Shown piece after piece: positions 28,436 through 37,590 of a stretch of 64,000 nt of DNA. The position numbers and the translations under genes are program-made. The notes beneath the pieces were generated by a model, which saw nothing but the letters and a program-made list of their open reading frames with translations, was not told where the DNA came from and did no database searches. Each line of letters begins with the position of its first letter. Position 1 is the stretch's first letter. The DNA lies in assembly GCA_949361645.1 (NCBI GenBank), contig OX442431.1, positions 7,064,653 to 7,128,652 on the forward strand. Direction: 5' to 3'. Source of the stretch: Spongilla lacustris (lineage: Eukaryota; Porifera; Demospongiae; Spongillida; Spongillidae).

Positions 28436-28586
28436 GACTTCTTCATTTGCAAATTCAGGACTGTGAGTTGTAGGATCCTACCAAACCTCACTTTAACATA
28501 CTATAACTTGTTTCCTTGCCTTTTGCACCACCAATCCTACATCCCACCAATCACTTTCTCGATAGAGAAGTTTTTGATTTACTTGT
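28436..28586 (-). repeat. Right terminal inverted repeat of the 13.4-kb region
   Basis: Complement of 15236-15388 with few differences; the outermost bases are ACTTGT at 28581-28586. Confidence 0.8.
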
Positions 28587-28659
28587 TAATAATTAAGTGT
28601 CCTTGAAGCAATATACAACACAACTAAATACCGAGGCTGCACTGCCCCTTTGCACGGCG

Positions 28660-28840
28660 AGCACACACACGCACGGAGGCACACACGCGCACGGAGGCAC
28701 ACACGCGCACGGAGGCACACACGCGCACGGAGGCACACACGCGCACGGAGGCACACACGCGCACGGAGGCACACACGCGCACGGAGGCACACACGCGCAC
28801 GGAGACATACATGCGCACGGAGGCACACACGCGCACGTAC
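28660..28840. repeat. 18-bp minisatellite GCACACACGCGCACGGAG
   Basis: About ten units, highly regular. It lies directly downstream of the minus-strand exon ending at 28855. All frames on both strands stay open through the array, which creates false genes of CLRARV and THAHGG type. Confidence 0.95.
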
Positions 28841-28854
28841 GAACATGCCCAGAC

Positions 28855-28954
28855 CTTCTCGTTTTCGCTGAAGTCTTGTTTCAATAATCGCATCTCCAGT
28901 CAACGGATGCGTTTCGCTCATGCGCACGCTTTCCGATAATTCTTCCTCCGCCAT
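28855..28954 (-). CDS. Putative first coding exon on the minus strand, unidentified
   Basis: ATG at 28954 in strong context (GGCATGGCGG) opens MAEEELSESVRMSETHPLTG and continues to a possible donor GAAG/GTCTGG at 28855/28854. If this is a gene, its intron contains the 18-bp minisatellite and then the 13.4-kb transposon-bounded region. The donor is weak and no partner exon was found. Confidence 0.35.
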
Positions 28955-29710
28955 GCCTCAATACACGGCCAGGAATTTACGTTACCGTAAAGCCGGCGTA
29001 TGTTATCTACGTTACGGCGCCTTTTATATATATAATGGCGTATAGGAGGCGGGGCATTGTTGATTTACGTTACCGTAAATAGAGGTTAACGTTTGTTAAT
29101 GGGCCAAAGGGGCGGCTGGGCCTGCGCATGCGCATTGCCCCTTGTGGGTGCACGAGATATTGGAACGGAGTGGTGTATTTGCGCACCGCCGCCCACCCCG
29201 CGACAATTCAGCTAGCATCGGATTTGTATCGACACATCTCTCCGGCTTACTGGCCTGTTAGGCCTTGAGTCGTAAACAGTGTTGGGCACTCCAGGGTCTT
29301 ACCCTGGCTCCCCCAAGCCATATCCCATGCTGGGCACCTACCAAGTCAGGTTGGGGTGCGGTTTGCGACCCACCACAGGTCCCAGTTCCGGGTTGCTTGA
29401 CATGGGAGTTGGGGAATCAAGCCCAGCACTTGCCAAACCCTTGCTAGGTGCGTGCAGTCACATGGGGGTGTAGTTAAAGGGGGGTGGTTTTCTAGAGCTG
29501 GTCCTATATCCTGCCCTGGCCGCCCCGGCGTAGCCCATTAACTGGTGTAATCGTTACGTAGGCGTAACGCCTCCTATTTACGTCCAGGGTACGCTTGAAC
29601 CGAGGGCCTAGGGATAGCTTTTGGCAATTCTACTCACGTGACCTTCTGACGTCAAAGAATTGAAATGGCGACGGAATGGATGTGTGTGCATAAAAGGATT
29701 CGCCTTTAAT
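28955..29710. other. CpG-rich intergenic stretch, possible divergent promoter region
   Basis: Rich in CpG and in short palindromes (TTTACGTTACCGTAAA near 28978 and 29072; GTTACGTAGGCGTAACG near 29552). It separates a putative minus-strand first exon from plus-strand sequence. CAGTGTTGGGCACTCC at 29277 resembles a hAT end, but no partner end was found. No coding sequence assigned. Confidence 0.4.
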
Positions 29711-30316
29711 TACACAGCCAGAAGTTACCAATCTGATTCAAACCTGGTGGGACTCTTCAGTTTGTACCAAGGGTGGGTCACAATCTGAATCAGAGTAACA
29801 GATAACAACAATCTGATTGTGGTCTGCAGCCTCAATCTGATCCAGATTGTATAACAACTTGACCCACAATTTAATAACAGCTTGACCCATGATTGGTAAA
29901 CAGTTTGACCCAAGATTGTGCTCCCTCGTTCCAGACCACTGTTGCAATACTAGCACTGAACCGTAAATCGAAATATCTGAGCACTCTTTCTCTGATCTAT
30001 TGTATGGTGCGACACACTCGAGCTCTGTGGTATTGTAGTGCCTTAAAGATCACATCTCGACCTCCTCGCGCGCCTGGCTCTCTTTCCGTGATCGTTTTCC
30101 CCGTGAAATGTAATATGTCAATGGTAAGGATTTGGGAATGTCTGATAATTTATCTAAATAATGCACACTCGCGGTGTGTGCATAACAGGGCAAAGGTATG
30201 CTGGTTGGTACGAATTAGGGCGAGCTTATATACTCCTCTTTGTTTCTGGGTCACATCGTAGCATTGTTATGCAAATTTATAGAAGCGACACGTGCTAAAA
30301 GTACTGACGATATAAG

Positions 30317-30399
30317 AAAAACGCTTTTGTGGAAGCTGAGGACGTTCGCCACGTGTACCATCCATTAGAGAAGCTGTACACGCTGCTGATAACCAAAAG
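30317..30399 (+). CDS. Exon resembling coatomer subunit delta (archain)
   Basis: Bounded by AG (30315-30316) and GTATTT (30400). The frame reads FVEAEDVRHVYHPLEKLYTL then LITK. This closely fits the N-terminal longin-type region of delta-COP (FVE-E-VR-VY-P-EKLY pattern, from memory), part of the COPI coat in Golgi-to-ER transport. The polypyrimidine tract before the acceptor is poor, and no neighbouring delta-COP exon was found on either side, so it may be an isolated captured or orphaned exon. Gypsy element 2 starts 83 bases downstream. Confidence 0.5.
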
Positions 30400-30481
30400 G
30401 TATTTTTGTGTATATGTATATATTTTCGTGTAGGACCGTATTGGCGGCCCTGCTTTATCTAAGATTGGGGAGGGGGAGCCA

Positions 30482-30629
30482 TGTAACATTGACAATACGA
30501 TGACAATGGACCGAACACTAGACCGATTGCAATAGATATACAACTGACACAAAGCACGCACCTAGCCGGTAGTTCTAAGATCACTCGATAATCTCACGTG
30601 ATGATGTCCAATTAACTATTACTACTACA
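30482..30629 (-). repeat. 3' LTR of Gypsy element 2
   Basis: 148 bp, identical by eye to 34693-34840; contains CACGTGATGATG. Confidence 0.95.
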
Positions 30630-30639
30630 ACCCCCCTTT

Positions 30640-33600
30640 TTATGATTTTACGTAATCCATGTATCTTTGTGGTGGTTTCATTGCTCTTTTAGGTCTTCCA
30701 GGTTCCTTATTCTCTTGTGCTTGTTGAACCTTAGGTACAGACTGCATTTCACTTTCCACATCCTCTTCTGTTGGGCTTTTCTGTTGTTGGTCTTCATTCT
30801 GTGTCACTTCGGGCTCTGGCTGCACTTCACCTCCCACATCTGTGTCTTTCTCTTCTGTTGATGTTGCTTGTTGTGGATCTTTGTTCTGCACTGCTCCACC
30901 CCCTTTGTCTCCCTCACTTTGTGTTGTGGCTTTGTGGTCATTATTCCTTGCCTGGATCTTGGCACGCAGATGTTTGCGGTTTCTTCGGTACATTCTTCCA
31001 TCTGGTCTTCTCACTACATATGAGCGTGGTGTCTTGGCCATATCAGTGACTACTACGGGTAGCCATTTGCCCTTTACTTGCATGTATGCCTCATCACCTA
31101 TCCTCAGCTCTGGCAAGGGTTTTGCTCCCTGATCATGGTACCACTTTTGAGTGGAGCGCTTCTGTGTTAGTGTGCGCTGCACTACCTCTGAGGGGATGAT
31201 TTTCGGTTTCAGTTGTGAGGTTGTGACAGGAAGTGTTGCTCTGAGTTTTCGACCCATTAGTAGCTGTGCAGGTGAGCCAACATTGTCAACAGTGGTGTTG
31301 CGATACTCTAGCAAACTGAGGTACGGGTCTTGGTTGTTTGCTTTGGATTTGTTCAACAGGGACTTGATGATTTGGACTGACTTTTCTGCAAGCCCATTGG
31401 CCTGTGGGTGGTATGGACTGGTGGTCACATGCTTGATACCCCATTCTTTGGTGAAACGTTGGTATTCCTCCGCTGTGTACTGGGAACCATTGTCACTTCT
31501 GATGACCATTGGTATACCATGTCGGGCCAATACAGATTTCGTGTGGGTTATGACGGATTTACTGCTTGTGTCTTCCAGCTTGCAAACTTCAATGTATCGC
31601 GAGAAGTAGTCCACTATGACTAGGTAGTCATGGCCATCCCAGTGAAACAGATCTGTTGCAACTTCCTCCCAAGGATGACTCGGGGTGGGCCCTGGGATCA
31701 TTGGTTCCTTCTGATTCGAACCTCTGTACTCCTGGCACGTGTCACATTGGTTCACCATGCTTTCTATGGCTTTGTACATGCCTGGCCAAAACATCAGTTC
31801 CTTGGCACGCTGGGAGCACTTTACTATCCCCATGTGGCCCATGTGGATTCGCTTCAGCATCTCTGCCCGTAAGCCAGTGGGTATTACCAGTCGTTCACCT
31901 TTCATGAGTAGACCATCTGTTTCGGATATCTTGTCCCTTACATTCCAGTACTGTTGCACTTCTTTGGGTACCTGTGTTCTTTTCCTCGGCCATCCTGACT
32001 GCACAGTTTGCCTCAGTAACTGCATGGTGCTGTCTTTTTCGGTTGCTTCTTTTACTTCCTGCAGTCGTACATCAGACGTTGGTGTGTTGTACAGTGCCAC
32101 TGTCATGTGTACTGCACATGATAGTTCCTCTTCTATGCGGTCCGTGTTGGTGTCAATGCAGCATGCCCTTGATAGTGTGTCGGCAATCACCATCTCTTTG
32201 CCCGGTTTGTAGTTCAGTGTAAAGTCATACTTCTGCAATCGAAGGAGCATCCGTTGTAGTCTTGGTGGAGCCTGGCACAGTGACTTTTTTGTTATCGACT
32301 CCAAGGGTTTGTGGTCAGATTCGACTTGCATGGTCTTGCCATACACATATTGATTGAACTTTTCTAGAGCGTAGACAACAGCCAAGAGTTCTTTTTCTAT
32401 CTGTGCATATCTTTTTTCTGTGTCAGTCAGTGCACGTGATGCATATGCTATTGGTTTGTTTCCCTGTAGCAGCACTGCACCCAGACCAAAGTTGGATGCG
32501 TCACAACTGACCATGACTGGTTTCCCTACGTCATAGAAAGCTAGTACCGGTGCTGATGTCATTCTTTTCTTGATCAGTTGAAAAGCTGCTTCCTGTTCTT
32601 GCTCCCAATGAAACATGAACTCCTTCTTTAATAGCTCCCTGATGGGTTGGGTGATGCTGGATAGGTCGGGAATGAACTTAGCTACGTAGTTCAGAAAGCC
32701 CAGAAGTCTTTCCATGCCTTTCTTGTCCTCAGGTGGAGGCATTTCTTTGATTGCCTTTACTTTTTCTGGGTCTGGAGATATTCCTTCTGCACTGATTACA
32801 TGGCCCAAATACACCACTTTGGATGACCCGAAACGGCATTTTTCCTTGTTCAGCATCATGTTTATGTCCTTACATCTCTGTAGCACAGCCTTTAGCCTTT
32901 GGTTGTGTTCCTCCTTGGTGGTTCCCCATACCAATATGTCATCTATATCTGTCTCTACTCTTGGTAGATCCCCAAAATGTTGAACCATCCTTTTTTGGAA
33001 TATCTCCTGGGCCGATTTGACACCAAACGGCATCCTGGTGTAGCAGTATCTTCTAAATGGTGTGCTGAAAGTCGTCAGTCGTTGACTTGCCTGATCCAGA
33101 GGGATTTGCCAATATCCATGGTTGGCATCCAGTGTGGAAAACACTTTGGCACCTGTGAGCCGGGTAGAAATGTCCTCTATTGTTGGCAATTGAAAGTGCT
33201 CTCTTTGTATTGCCTTGTTTAGGTGTCTGGGGTCTAGGCATAACCTTAGCTTTCCTGTTTTGGGTTTTTCTACCACTACTAATGAGTTCACCCACACTGT
33301 CGGTTCGTCTACCTTTTTCAGTACTCCTAACTTCTCCATTCTGCCAATTTCTTCTCGAACCCGCTCTCTCAGTGCCACAGGAATGTTCCGTGGAGGACAT
33401 ATTATGGGCTGCACTGTATCGTCTGTCTTTATGTGATAAGGCTGGTCCAGGCATCCCAATCCCTCAAAGACTCCTGAGTATTCCATTACTAGACCCTCTA
33501 AATTTTCCTGTGTCTTCTTCACATCCATCACCACTTTGATAAGGTTCAGCTCCTGCGAAGCCTTGAAACTGAGGATGGGACATTGGCTTGTCCTTACTAT

Positions 33601-34668
33601 GAAGAAGTTTAACACCTTTTCACCACATCTCAATTCACACGATCCTGATATCTTGAGGTCTTCGCCAGTGTAACTTATTAGCTTCGTGTTTGTCGGCTTC
33701 AGTTCGGGTCTATTTTTCATTTTCATGAATATGGAGTGTGGGATGATATTTGCTTGCGAGCCTGTATCGACTTTGAATCTGATTGGTGTGTCTTGTGTGT
33801 TCAGAGTTACATAACATCCATTCTCATCAGTGTCTGCCTTTGCTTTCTGACTAATTCCTCCTACAAATTGTAAGTGATCTTCCTTGTCAGTAATTGCCTC
33901 CACTTTTCTTGGTGCCCTGCAGCACTTGGCAAAATGACCTAGTTTGCCACATTTGAGGCATTTTTTGCCAAACGCAATGCACTCACCCCATTTGTGTATA
34001 GTGCCACATTTCTTGCACCTGTGTTGCTCTCTTGCCGTTTCTTCTTCTCTGTGACGTTTTCGGCTGTTCTGCTCCTCTTTGTTTTTCATGATTGCCATTG
34101 TTGATTCCACTGTAGTCGTTTCGTCCTTCAGAATTTTCACTTGCTTCTTTGACTCTTCATCCACTTGACTTATACCTATAGCCTTCTCCAGCGTAAGGTT
34201 GGTCTCTCTCAATAGTCTCTCTTTGACACGTTCAGAGCTAATTCCGCACACAATACGATCCTTGATCATGTCATTCATAAGCTCACCAAACTTACAACTG
34301 GCTGCAAGAAGCTTGAGCGCGGTCACAAATTGACTCACCGTCTCGTCTTTCCTTTGGCAACGCATGTGAAATCTGTACCGTTCCATCGTTACATTTTGCT
34401 GTGCAAGGCAGTGTTCCTCAAACTTTTTGAACAGTACTCCTATTTTGTCTTTTTCTTCGTCAGCTAGGGTCATTGTGCTGTAAATGTCTCTTCCAGTCTG
34501 TCCAATGAGATACAGGAATATACTGCACTTTTCCTTCTCTGGTTTGTCAGGTATACTCAAGTCTAAGTACAGTTCCATTGTTTGTCTCCAGCGCCTCCAT
34601 TTTTCTGCCAACGACACGCTATCAGTGGTTGTAAAATCCATTTCGCCCGGTAGTTTCAGTTGCTCCAT
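30640..34668 (-). CDS. Gypsy element 2 Gag-Pol polyprotein
   Basis: 1,342 codons without interruption, from ATG 34668 (MEQLKLPGEM), 24 bases inside the 5' LTR. Approximate order: Gag core (residues 1-220), two cysteine knuckles (CKKCGTIHKWGEC-like and CLKCGKLGHFAKCC, about 215-250), aspartic protease VDTGSQANIIP (about 301), RT with IDDILVWG (about 576), RNase H CDASNFGLGAVLLQ (about 720), integrase zinc region HMGHMGIVK...CDTCQ (about 943-985), and DDE core residues in DLFHWDG, RSDNGSQY and NGLAEKS. It ends with an acidic and glutamine-rich tail and RPKRAMKPPQRYMDYVKS. Gag and Pol share one frame with no shift or stop, which is common in this Gypsy branch. Confidence 0.95.
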   Translation of the reverse strand: MEQLKLPGEMDFTTTDSVSLAEKWRRWRQTMELYLDLSIPDKPEKEKCSIFLYLIGQTGRDIYSTMTLADEEKDKIGVLFKKFEEHCLAQQNVTMERYRFHMRCQRKDETVSQFVTALKLLAASCKFGELMNDMIKDRIVCGISSERVKERLLRETNLTLEKAIGISQVDEESKKQVKILKDETTTVESTMAIMKNKEEQNSRKRHREEETAREQHRCKKCGTIHKWGECIAFGKKCLKCGKLGHFAKCCRAPRKVEAITDKEDHLQFVGGISQKAKADTDENGCYVTLNTQDTPIRFKVDTGSQANIIPHSIFMKMKNRPELKPTNTKLISYTGEDLKISGSCELRCGEKVLNFFIVRTSQCPILSFKASQELNLIKVVMDVKKTQENLEGLVMEYSGVFEGLGCLDQPYHIKTDDTVQPIICPPRNIPVALRERVREEIGRMEKLGVLKKVDEPTVWVNSLVVVEKPKTGKLRLCLDPRHLNKAIQREHFQLPTIEDISTRLTGAKVFSTLDANHGYWQIPLDQASQRLTTFSTPFRRYCYTRMPFGVKSAQEIFQKRMVQHFGDLPRVETDIDDILVWGTTKEEHNQRLKAVLQRCKDINMMLNKEKCRFGSSKVVYLGHVISAEGISPDPEKVKAIKEMPPPEDKKGMERLLGFLNYVAKFIPDLSSITQPIRELLKKEFMFHWEQEQEAAFQLIKKRMTSAPVLAFYDVGKPVMVSCDASNFGLGAVLLQGNKPIAYASRALTDTEKRYAQIEKELLAVVYALEKFNQYVYGKTMQVESDHKPLESITKKSLCQAPPRLQRMLLRLQKYDFTLNYKPGKEMVIADTLSRACCIDTNTDRIEEELSCAVHMTVALYNTPTSDVRLQEVKEATEKDSTMQLLRQTVQSGWPRKRTQVPKEVQQYWNVRDKISETDGLLMKGERLVIPTGLRAEMLKRIHMGHMGIVKCSQRAKELMFWPGMYKAIESMVNQCDTCQEYRGSNQKEPMIPGPTPSHPWEEVATDLFHWDGHDYLVIVDYFSRYIEVCKLEDTSSKSVITHTKSVLARHGIPMVIRSDNGSQYTAEEYQRFTKEWGIKHVTTSPYHPQANGLAEKSVQIIKSLLNKSKANNQDPYLSLLEYRNTTVDNVGSPAQLLMGRKLRATLPVTTSQLKPKIIPSEVVQRTLTQKRSTQKWYHDQGAKPLPELRIGDEAYMQVKGKWLPVVVTDMAKTPRSYVVRRPDGRMYRRNRKHLRAKIQARNNDHKATTQSEGDKGGGAVQNKDPQQATSTEEKDTDVGGEVQPEPEVTQNEDQQQKSPTEEDVESEMQSVPKVQQAQENKEPGRPKRAMKPPQRYMDYVKS

Positions 34669-34692
34669 TGTGGATAGACACTTCTGACACCA

Positions 34693-34840
34693 TGTAACAT
34701 TGACAATACGATGACAATGGACCGAACACTAGACCGATTGCAATAGATATACAACTGACACAAAGCACGCACCTAGCCGGTAGTTCTAAGATCACTCGAT
34801 AATCTCACGTGATGATGTCCAATTAACTATTACTACTACA
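34693..34840 (-). repeat. 5' LTR of Gypsy element 2
   Basis: 148 bp, identical by eye to the 3' LTR, bordered outside by AGCCA. Confidence 0.95.
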
Positions 34841-34846
34841 AGCCAT

Positions 34847-34847
<1 letters not shown>

Positions 34848-34918
<71 letters not shown>

Positions 34919-34920
34919 TG
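34848..34920. repeat. (GT)n microsatellite
   Basis: About 35 GT units with one slip near 34911, beside the Gypsy 2 target duplication and upstream of the exon at 34977. Confidence 0.98.
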
Positions 34921-34976
34921 TGTACATTTGTGTGCATGATGTTACAAATGTGTTTATACAATCTTTTATGTTTTAG

Positions 34977-35683
34977 GTTGAGTTATTCAATGCAATTGTC
35001 AGAGCACAGAATATTTAACGCAATTGACTTTCATCATTTATCTGTACAGCAGCATAAGAGTTACCTGTCTGATGCCTTTACCACAGATTCCAGGTGAGCT
35101 TAAGAGCCTGTATTATAGTACAGAAAACACATAAATGTTTCTTTTGTTTAGGTGTGGTGATGGTTTGAAGATCTTCAACAATGTTTCCATTGAGAAACTC
35201 AGTGTAGGCCTGCAGAGGTTTATATTGTCCAGGAGCACTTCAAAATGTAAGCACATCTTTATATACATTTCTGATATGGAGGGAGAGGGATGGGGGTGGG
35301 AAGGGGATAGCCCCACCCCTTATGCCAGCTTGGGGGAGGCGGTCCCCCCTTTTCCCTTTCTCCCCTAGAAATCACAGACCGTGATGGTCTGGAGAAAGAA
35401 AGAAAATAAAGGAATCACCAACCAAGTGTGTCTTCACACGCCACGAGACATTTCTTCTATCAGACTGCGCATGTGTAAGGTACCTCCCACATTAACCTAG
35501 GTTAACTCGTTCACCTTCATATACATGGGCATATGTGTTTCATATAGGCTTAGCATATCACTCTGGCGACTGCTGGTCTTAACTACACAACTATCAAGGG
35601 GTTTCAGAACTATAATAGTGCAAATCTTGCACAGCCTACCAGAGGATTTTGTTGTGGGTATCGTTCCATCCATCTTTTGTCAG
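34977..35683 (+). CDS. Unidentified spliced gene, four exons
   Basis: Exons 34977-35093 and 35152-35246 join in phase (LSYSMQLSEHRIFNAIDFHH ... then CGDGLKIFNNVSIEKLSVGL). Two further exons, 35369-35472 (SQTVMVWRKKENKGITNQVC) and 35548-35683 (SLWRLLVLTTQLSRGFRTII ... ending FCQ before GTAAGAG), join each other in phase but not the first pair (a stop arises), so an exon or a mutation intervenes. Splice sites are good and introns are 58-122 bases. I do not recognise the protein. A last exon might start at 35738 after TTATATTCCCAG. It lies within the candidate transposon 29711-36365, so it could be an element gene or a host gene. Confidence 0.5.
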
Positions 35684-36560
35684 GTAAGAGCATAACGCCT
35701 GTGCACCTTAATATAAAAATATGATGTGTTTTATATTCCCAGGAGAGTGTTTAATGTCTTGCACCATGCCAGAGTTCTAACTCAGGCAGACTCAACTCAG
35801 CCAACACAGTAAGCCTCAACTCAGCTCTGTGTCATTCAGGAATAAACACTAGGTACGTGTAAATTGGCATTTTTTACCAATAAGATTTTACCATGGATTG
35901 TAACTAGGTTAAACAGGCCTGCTGTTCCCATTGTTCCCAACTGTTATGTTCGCAAATTTGAAGAGAGATTGAACAGAAACTCGCCAATGAGAAGACTCTA
36001 ACGGGATTGGAGTAATATGCTGTACTGCTTAGATGTGTATTTGTGTATTGTTTGTAACGTGTATTGTATTGTTTTTGTTTGTAATCTTTTGCGAATCGAA
36101 CCATAAATAAAATAAAAAACATTAAGGGCTGGGAACGCGGTAAACATACGTAAATGCGTCCCGGTCTTCATCGGATACCGCGTTGATTCAGACTCATATT
36201 TCAGATTGATAGCGACATTTGGAAATACTATGGTAATACAATCTGGATCAATTTTACTCCCACATATCTGAGCCAAAGGTTTCCACCAAGTCTACGAAGG
36301 TCTGGTAAACAATCTGATTCAACACTGGGTACAGGTTTGAGTCAAGAAAAAACTTCTGGCTGTGTAATAAATCGAAGTACGGTAAGCATTTAAGACCAGG
36401 GAGCACCTCTTTAACATTGACTGTGAGGAACTATCTTCAGGTGACTGTGACTATTCTCAATACAACATCCCCGAGGCGACCCGCCTAGCCTGTTGATGAA
36501 GCTGATCACGCGCCCGGAGTTGCAAATACTCAGTACACATTGCCTTAGTAGCATCCTGCA
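35684..36560. other. Non-coding stretch, possible 3' end
   Basis: AATAAA signals at about 35841 and 36107-36115 could end the preceding plus-strand gene. The inverted CACAGCCAGAAGTT end lies at 36351-36365, and ATCCTGCA at 36553-36560 is the duplication of the next element. Confidence 0.4.
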
Positions 36561-37492
36561 TAGGGTCAACTATCGATAAGGTTTGTCCTTACTGCTTACC
36601 GGTTATCCGATACCGTTAAGCAACCGGTAAGACACTTTTCTTATCATTACCTTTCAGTAAGAGATAACTTCTAACCGAATATTATCGGTAACACTCGGCT
36701 TTCTTATTGATTTTTTTATATTTATTGTTCCAAATAATTGTTCACGACAACATGTGGGCAAAATTAACCGAATTAGTGTTATGAATAACTACTAGAGGGA
36801 ATTTTCGCACTACACGTGTACAACATGAGTACATGTTTGTATAGAAGTTGTTTCTAGCACTGTGACGTCAGAGCAACGAATTGTGCGTTTGCGGACACAC
36901 GTAACCGATATAAATCAATATACGGTACACCAGTACCAGCGGGTATACTGGTGTACAATTAACAACTACAGAGACTTGACGTTTTTAACTTACATGTATA
37001 CTAGATAAGAAACACCATAGACTAAAACGCTTCGTCATCACAAAAACCTAGGGTCCATATGATCATGCAATTTGCCATTGCAGCTTCCTTGCAAAATATC
37101 AGGTTATTCCGAAGGAGATTATTGGCCATCGAAGGCCAACCAAAGTACGAAATTAAATGGGTAGGTTGGACCAAGGACCGTTAATAGTCCGCACACAACA
37201 CTTGGGAACCCATCAATAACCTTGCAGGCTATGAAGGAATGCATGCAAGGAACTAATAATGAAGAAGGCCACAACCTACTTAATCCACGGATGCCAAATG
37301 ATACTTAGATGCCAACAGGTACACTTTGGACACGCCTATTACCTTAGCGGTAATCATTATCGTTCAGTAAGAAAGCTTATCGGTAAGATTTTTATCGATA
37401 GGCGTAGAGTAATTTCAGTAAATATTCGATAATAGGTGTTTACTTGCTGATAATTACCGATAAGCTCAAAACCTTATCGATAGTTGACCCTA
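36561..37492. mobile_element. hAT-like MITE, TAGGGTCAACTATCGATAAG family, copy 1
   Basis: 932 bp; inverted termini TAGGGTCAACTATCGATAAG and its complement, with a perfect 8-bp duplication ATCCTGCA on each side (36553-36560 and 37493-37500). The 8-bp target and T/CAGGG-like end fit hAT. Internal sequence repeats TTATCGATAAG- and CCGATA-like motifs near both ends. No coding capacity. Confidence 0.92.
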
Positions 37493-37590
37493 ATCCTGCA
37501 GTCACATAGCGATTACAAAAGTACCATTGCTGGCCCTAGCACACTTTCAGTTTGTATCAAGGCTGGGTTTGAACAACTAAATTGAATGAG

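Larger units (their letters stand above)
15236..28586. mobile_element. 13.4-kb inverted-repeat-bounded region, candidate KDZ-type transposon
   Basis: ACAAGTAAATCAAAAACTTC at 15236 recurs inverted at 28586, and the two ends match for about 150 bp (into GGTAGGATCCTACAACT). Inside both ends lie repeated GCCACC motifs: plus strand near 15399, 15590 and 15632; near 28003, 28050 and 28385 in mixed orientation. The interior holds a broken gene with a CxC5-like cysteine cluster that is associated with KDZ transposases. I could not define a target duplication, and a nested shorter element (25258-26372) carries the same ends, so pairing of 15236 with 26372 is an alternative. Removing nested insertions leaves roughly 6 kb. 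Confidence 0.5.
30482..34840 (-). mobile_element. Ty3/Gypsy LTR retrotransposon 2, intact
   Basis: LTRs 30482-30629 and 34693-34840 (148 bp each) appear identical. A perfect 5-bp duplication AGCCA flanks it (30477-30481 and 34841-34845). On the minus strand the element starts TGTAGTAGTAATAG, ends GTTACA, has a primer-binding-like TGGTGTCAGAAGTG directly after the 5' LTR, and a polypurine tract AAAAGGGGGGT before the 3' LTR. A single uninterrupted Gag-Pol frame fills it. This copy may be able to transpose. Confidence 0.95.
29711..36365. mobile_element. Candidate DNA transposon with CACAGCCAGAAGTT ends
   Basis: TACACAGCCAGAAGTT at 29711 recurs inverted at 36351-36365. Both inner flanks contain several copies of CAATCTGATT-like motifs (29730-29850; 36185-36320 inverted), which looks like subterminal repeats. 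The interior holds unidentified exons and Gypsy element 2. No clean target duplication (flanks TTTAAT and ATAAAT). The alternative is a chance pair of related repeats around host exons. Confidence 0.4.

Noticed and set aside
28586..28954. 122-codon minus-strand frame as one gene
   Set aside because: Only the first about 33 codons look like coding sequence; the remainder is the 18-bp minisatellite, open in all frames.
37443..37590. Tandem duplication to explain the two adjacent hAT-like MITEs
   Set aside because: Each copy has its own different 8-bp target duplication and the 98-bp spacer is unique.
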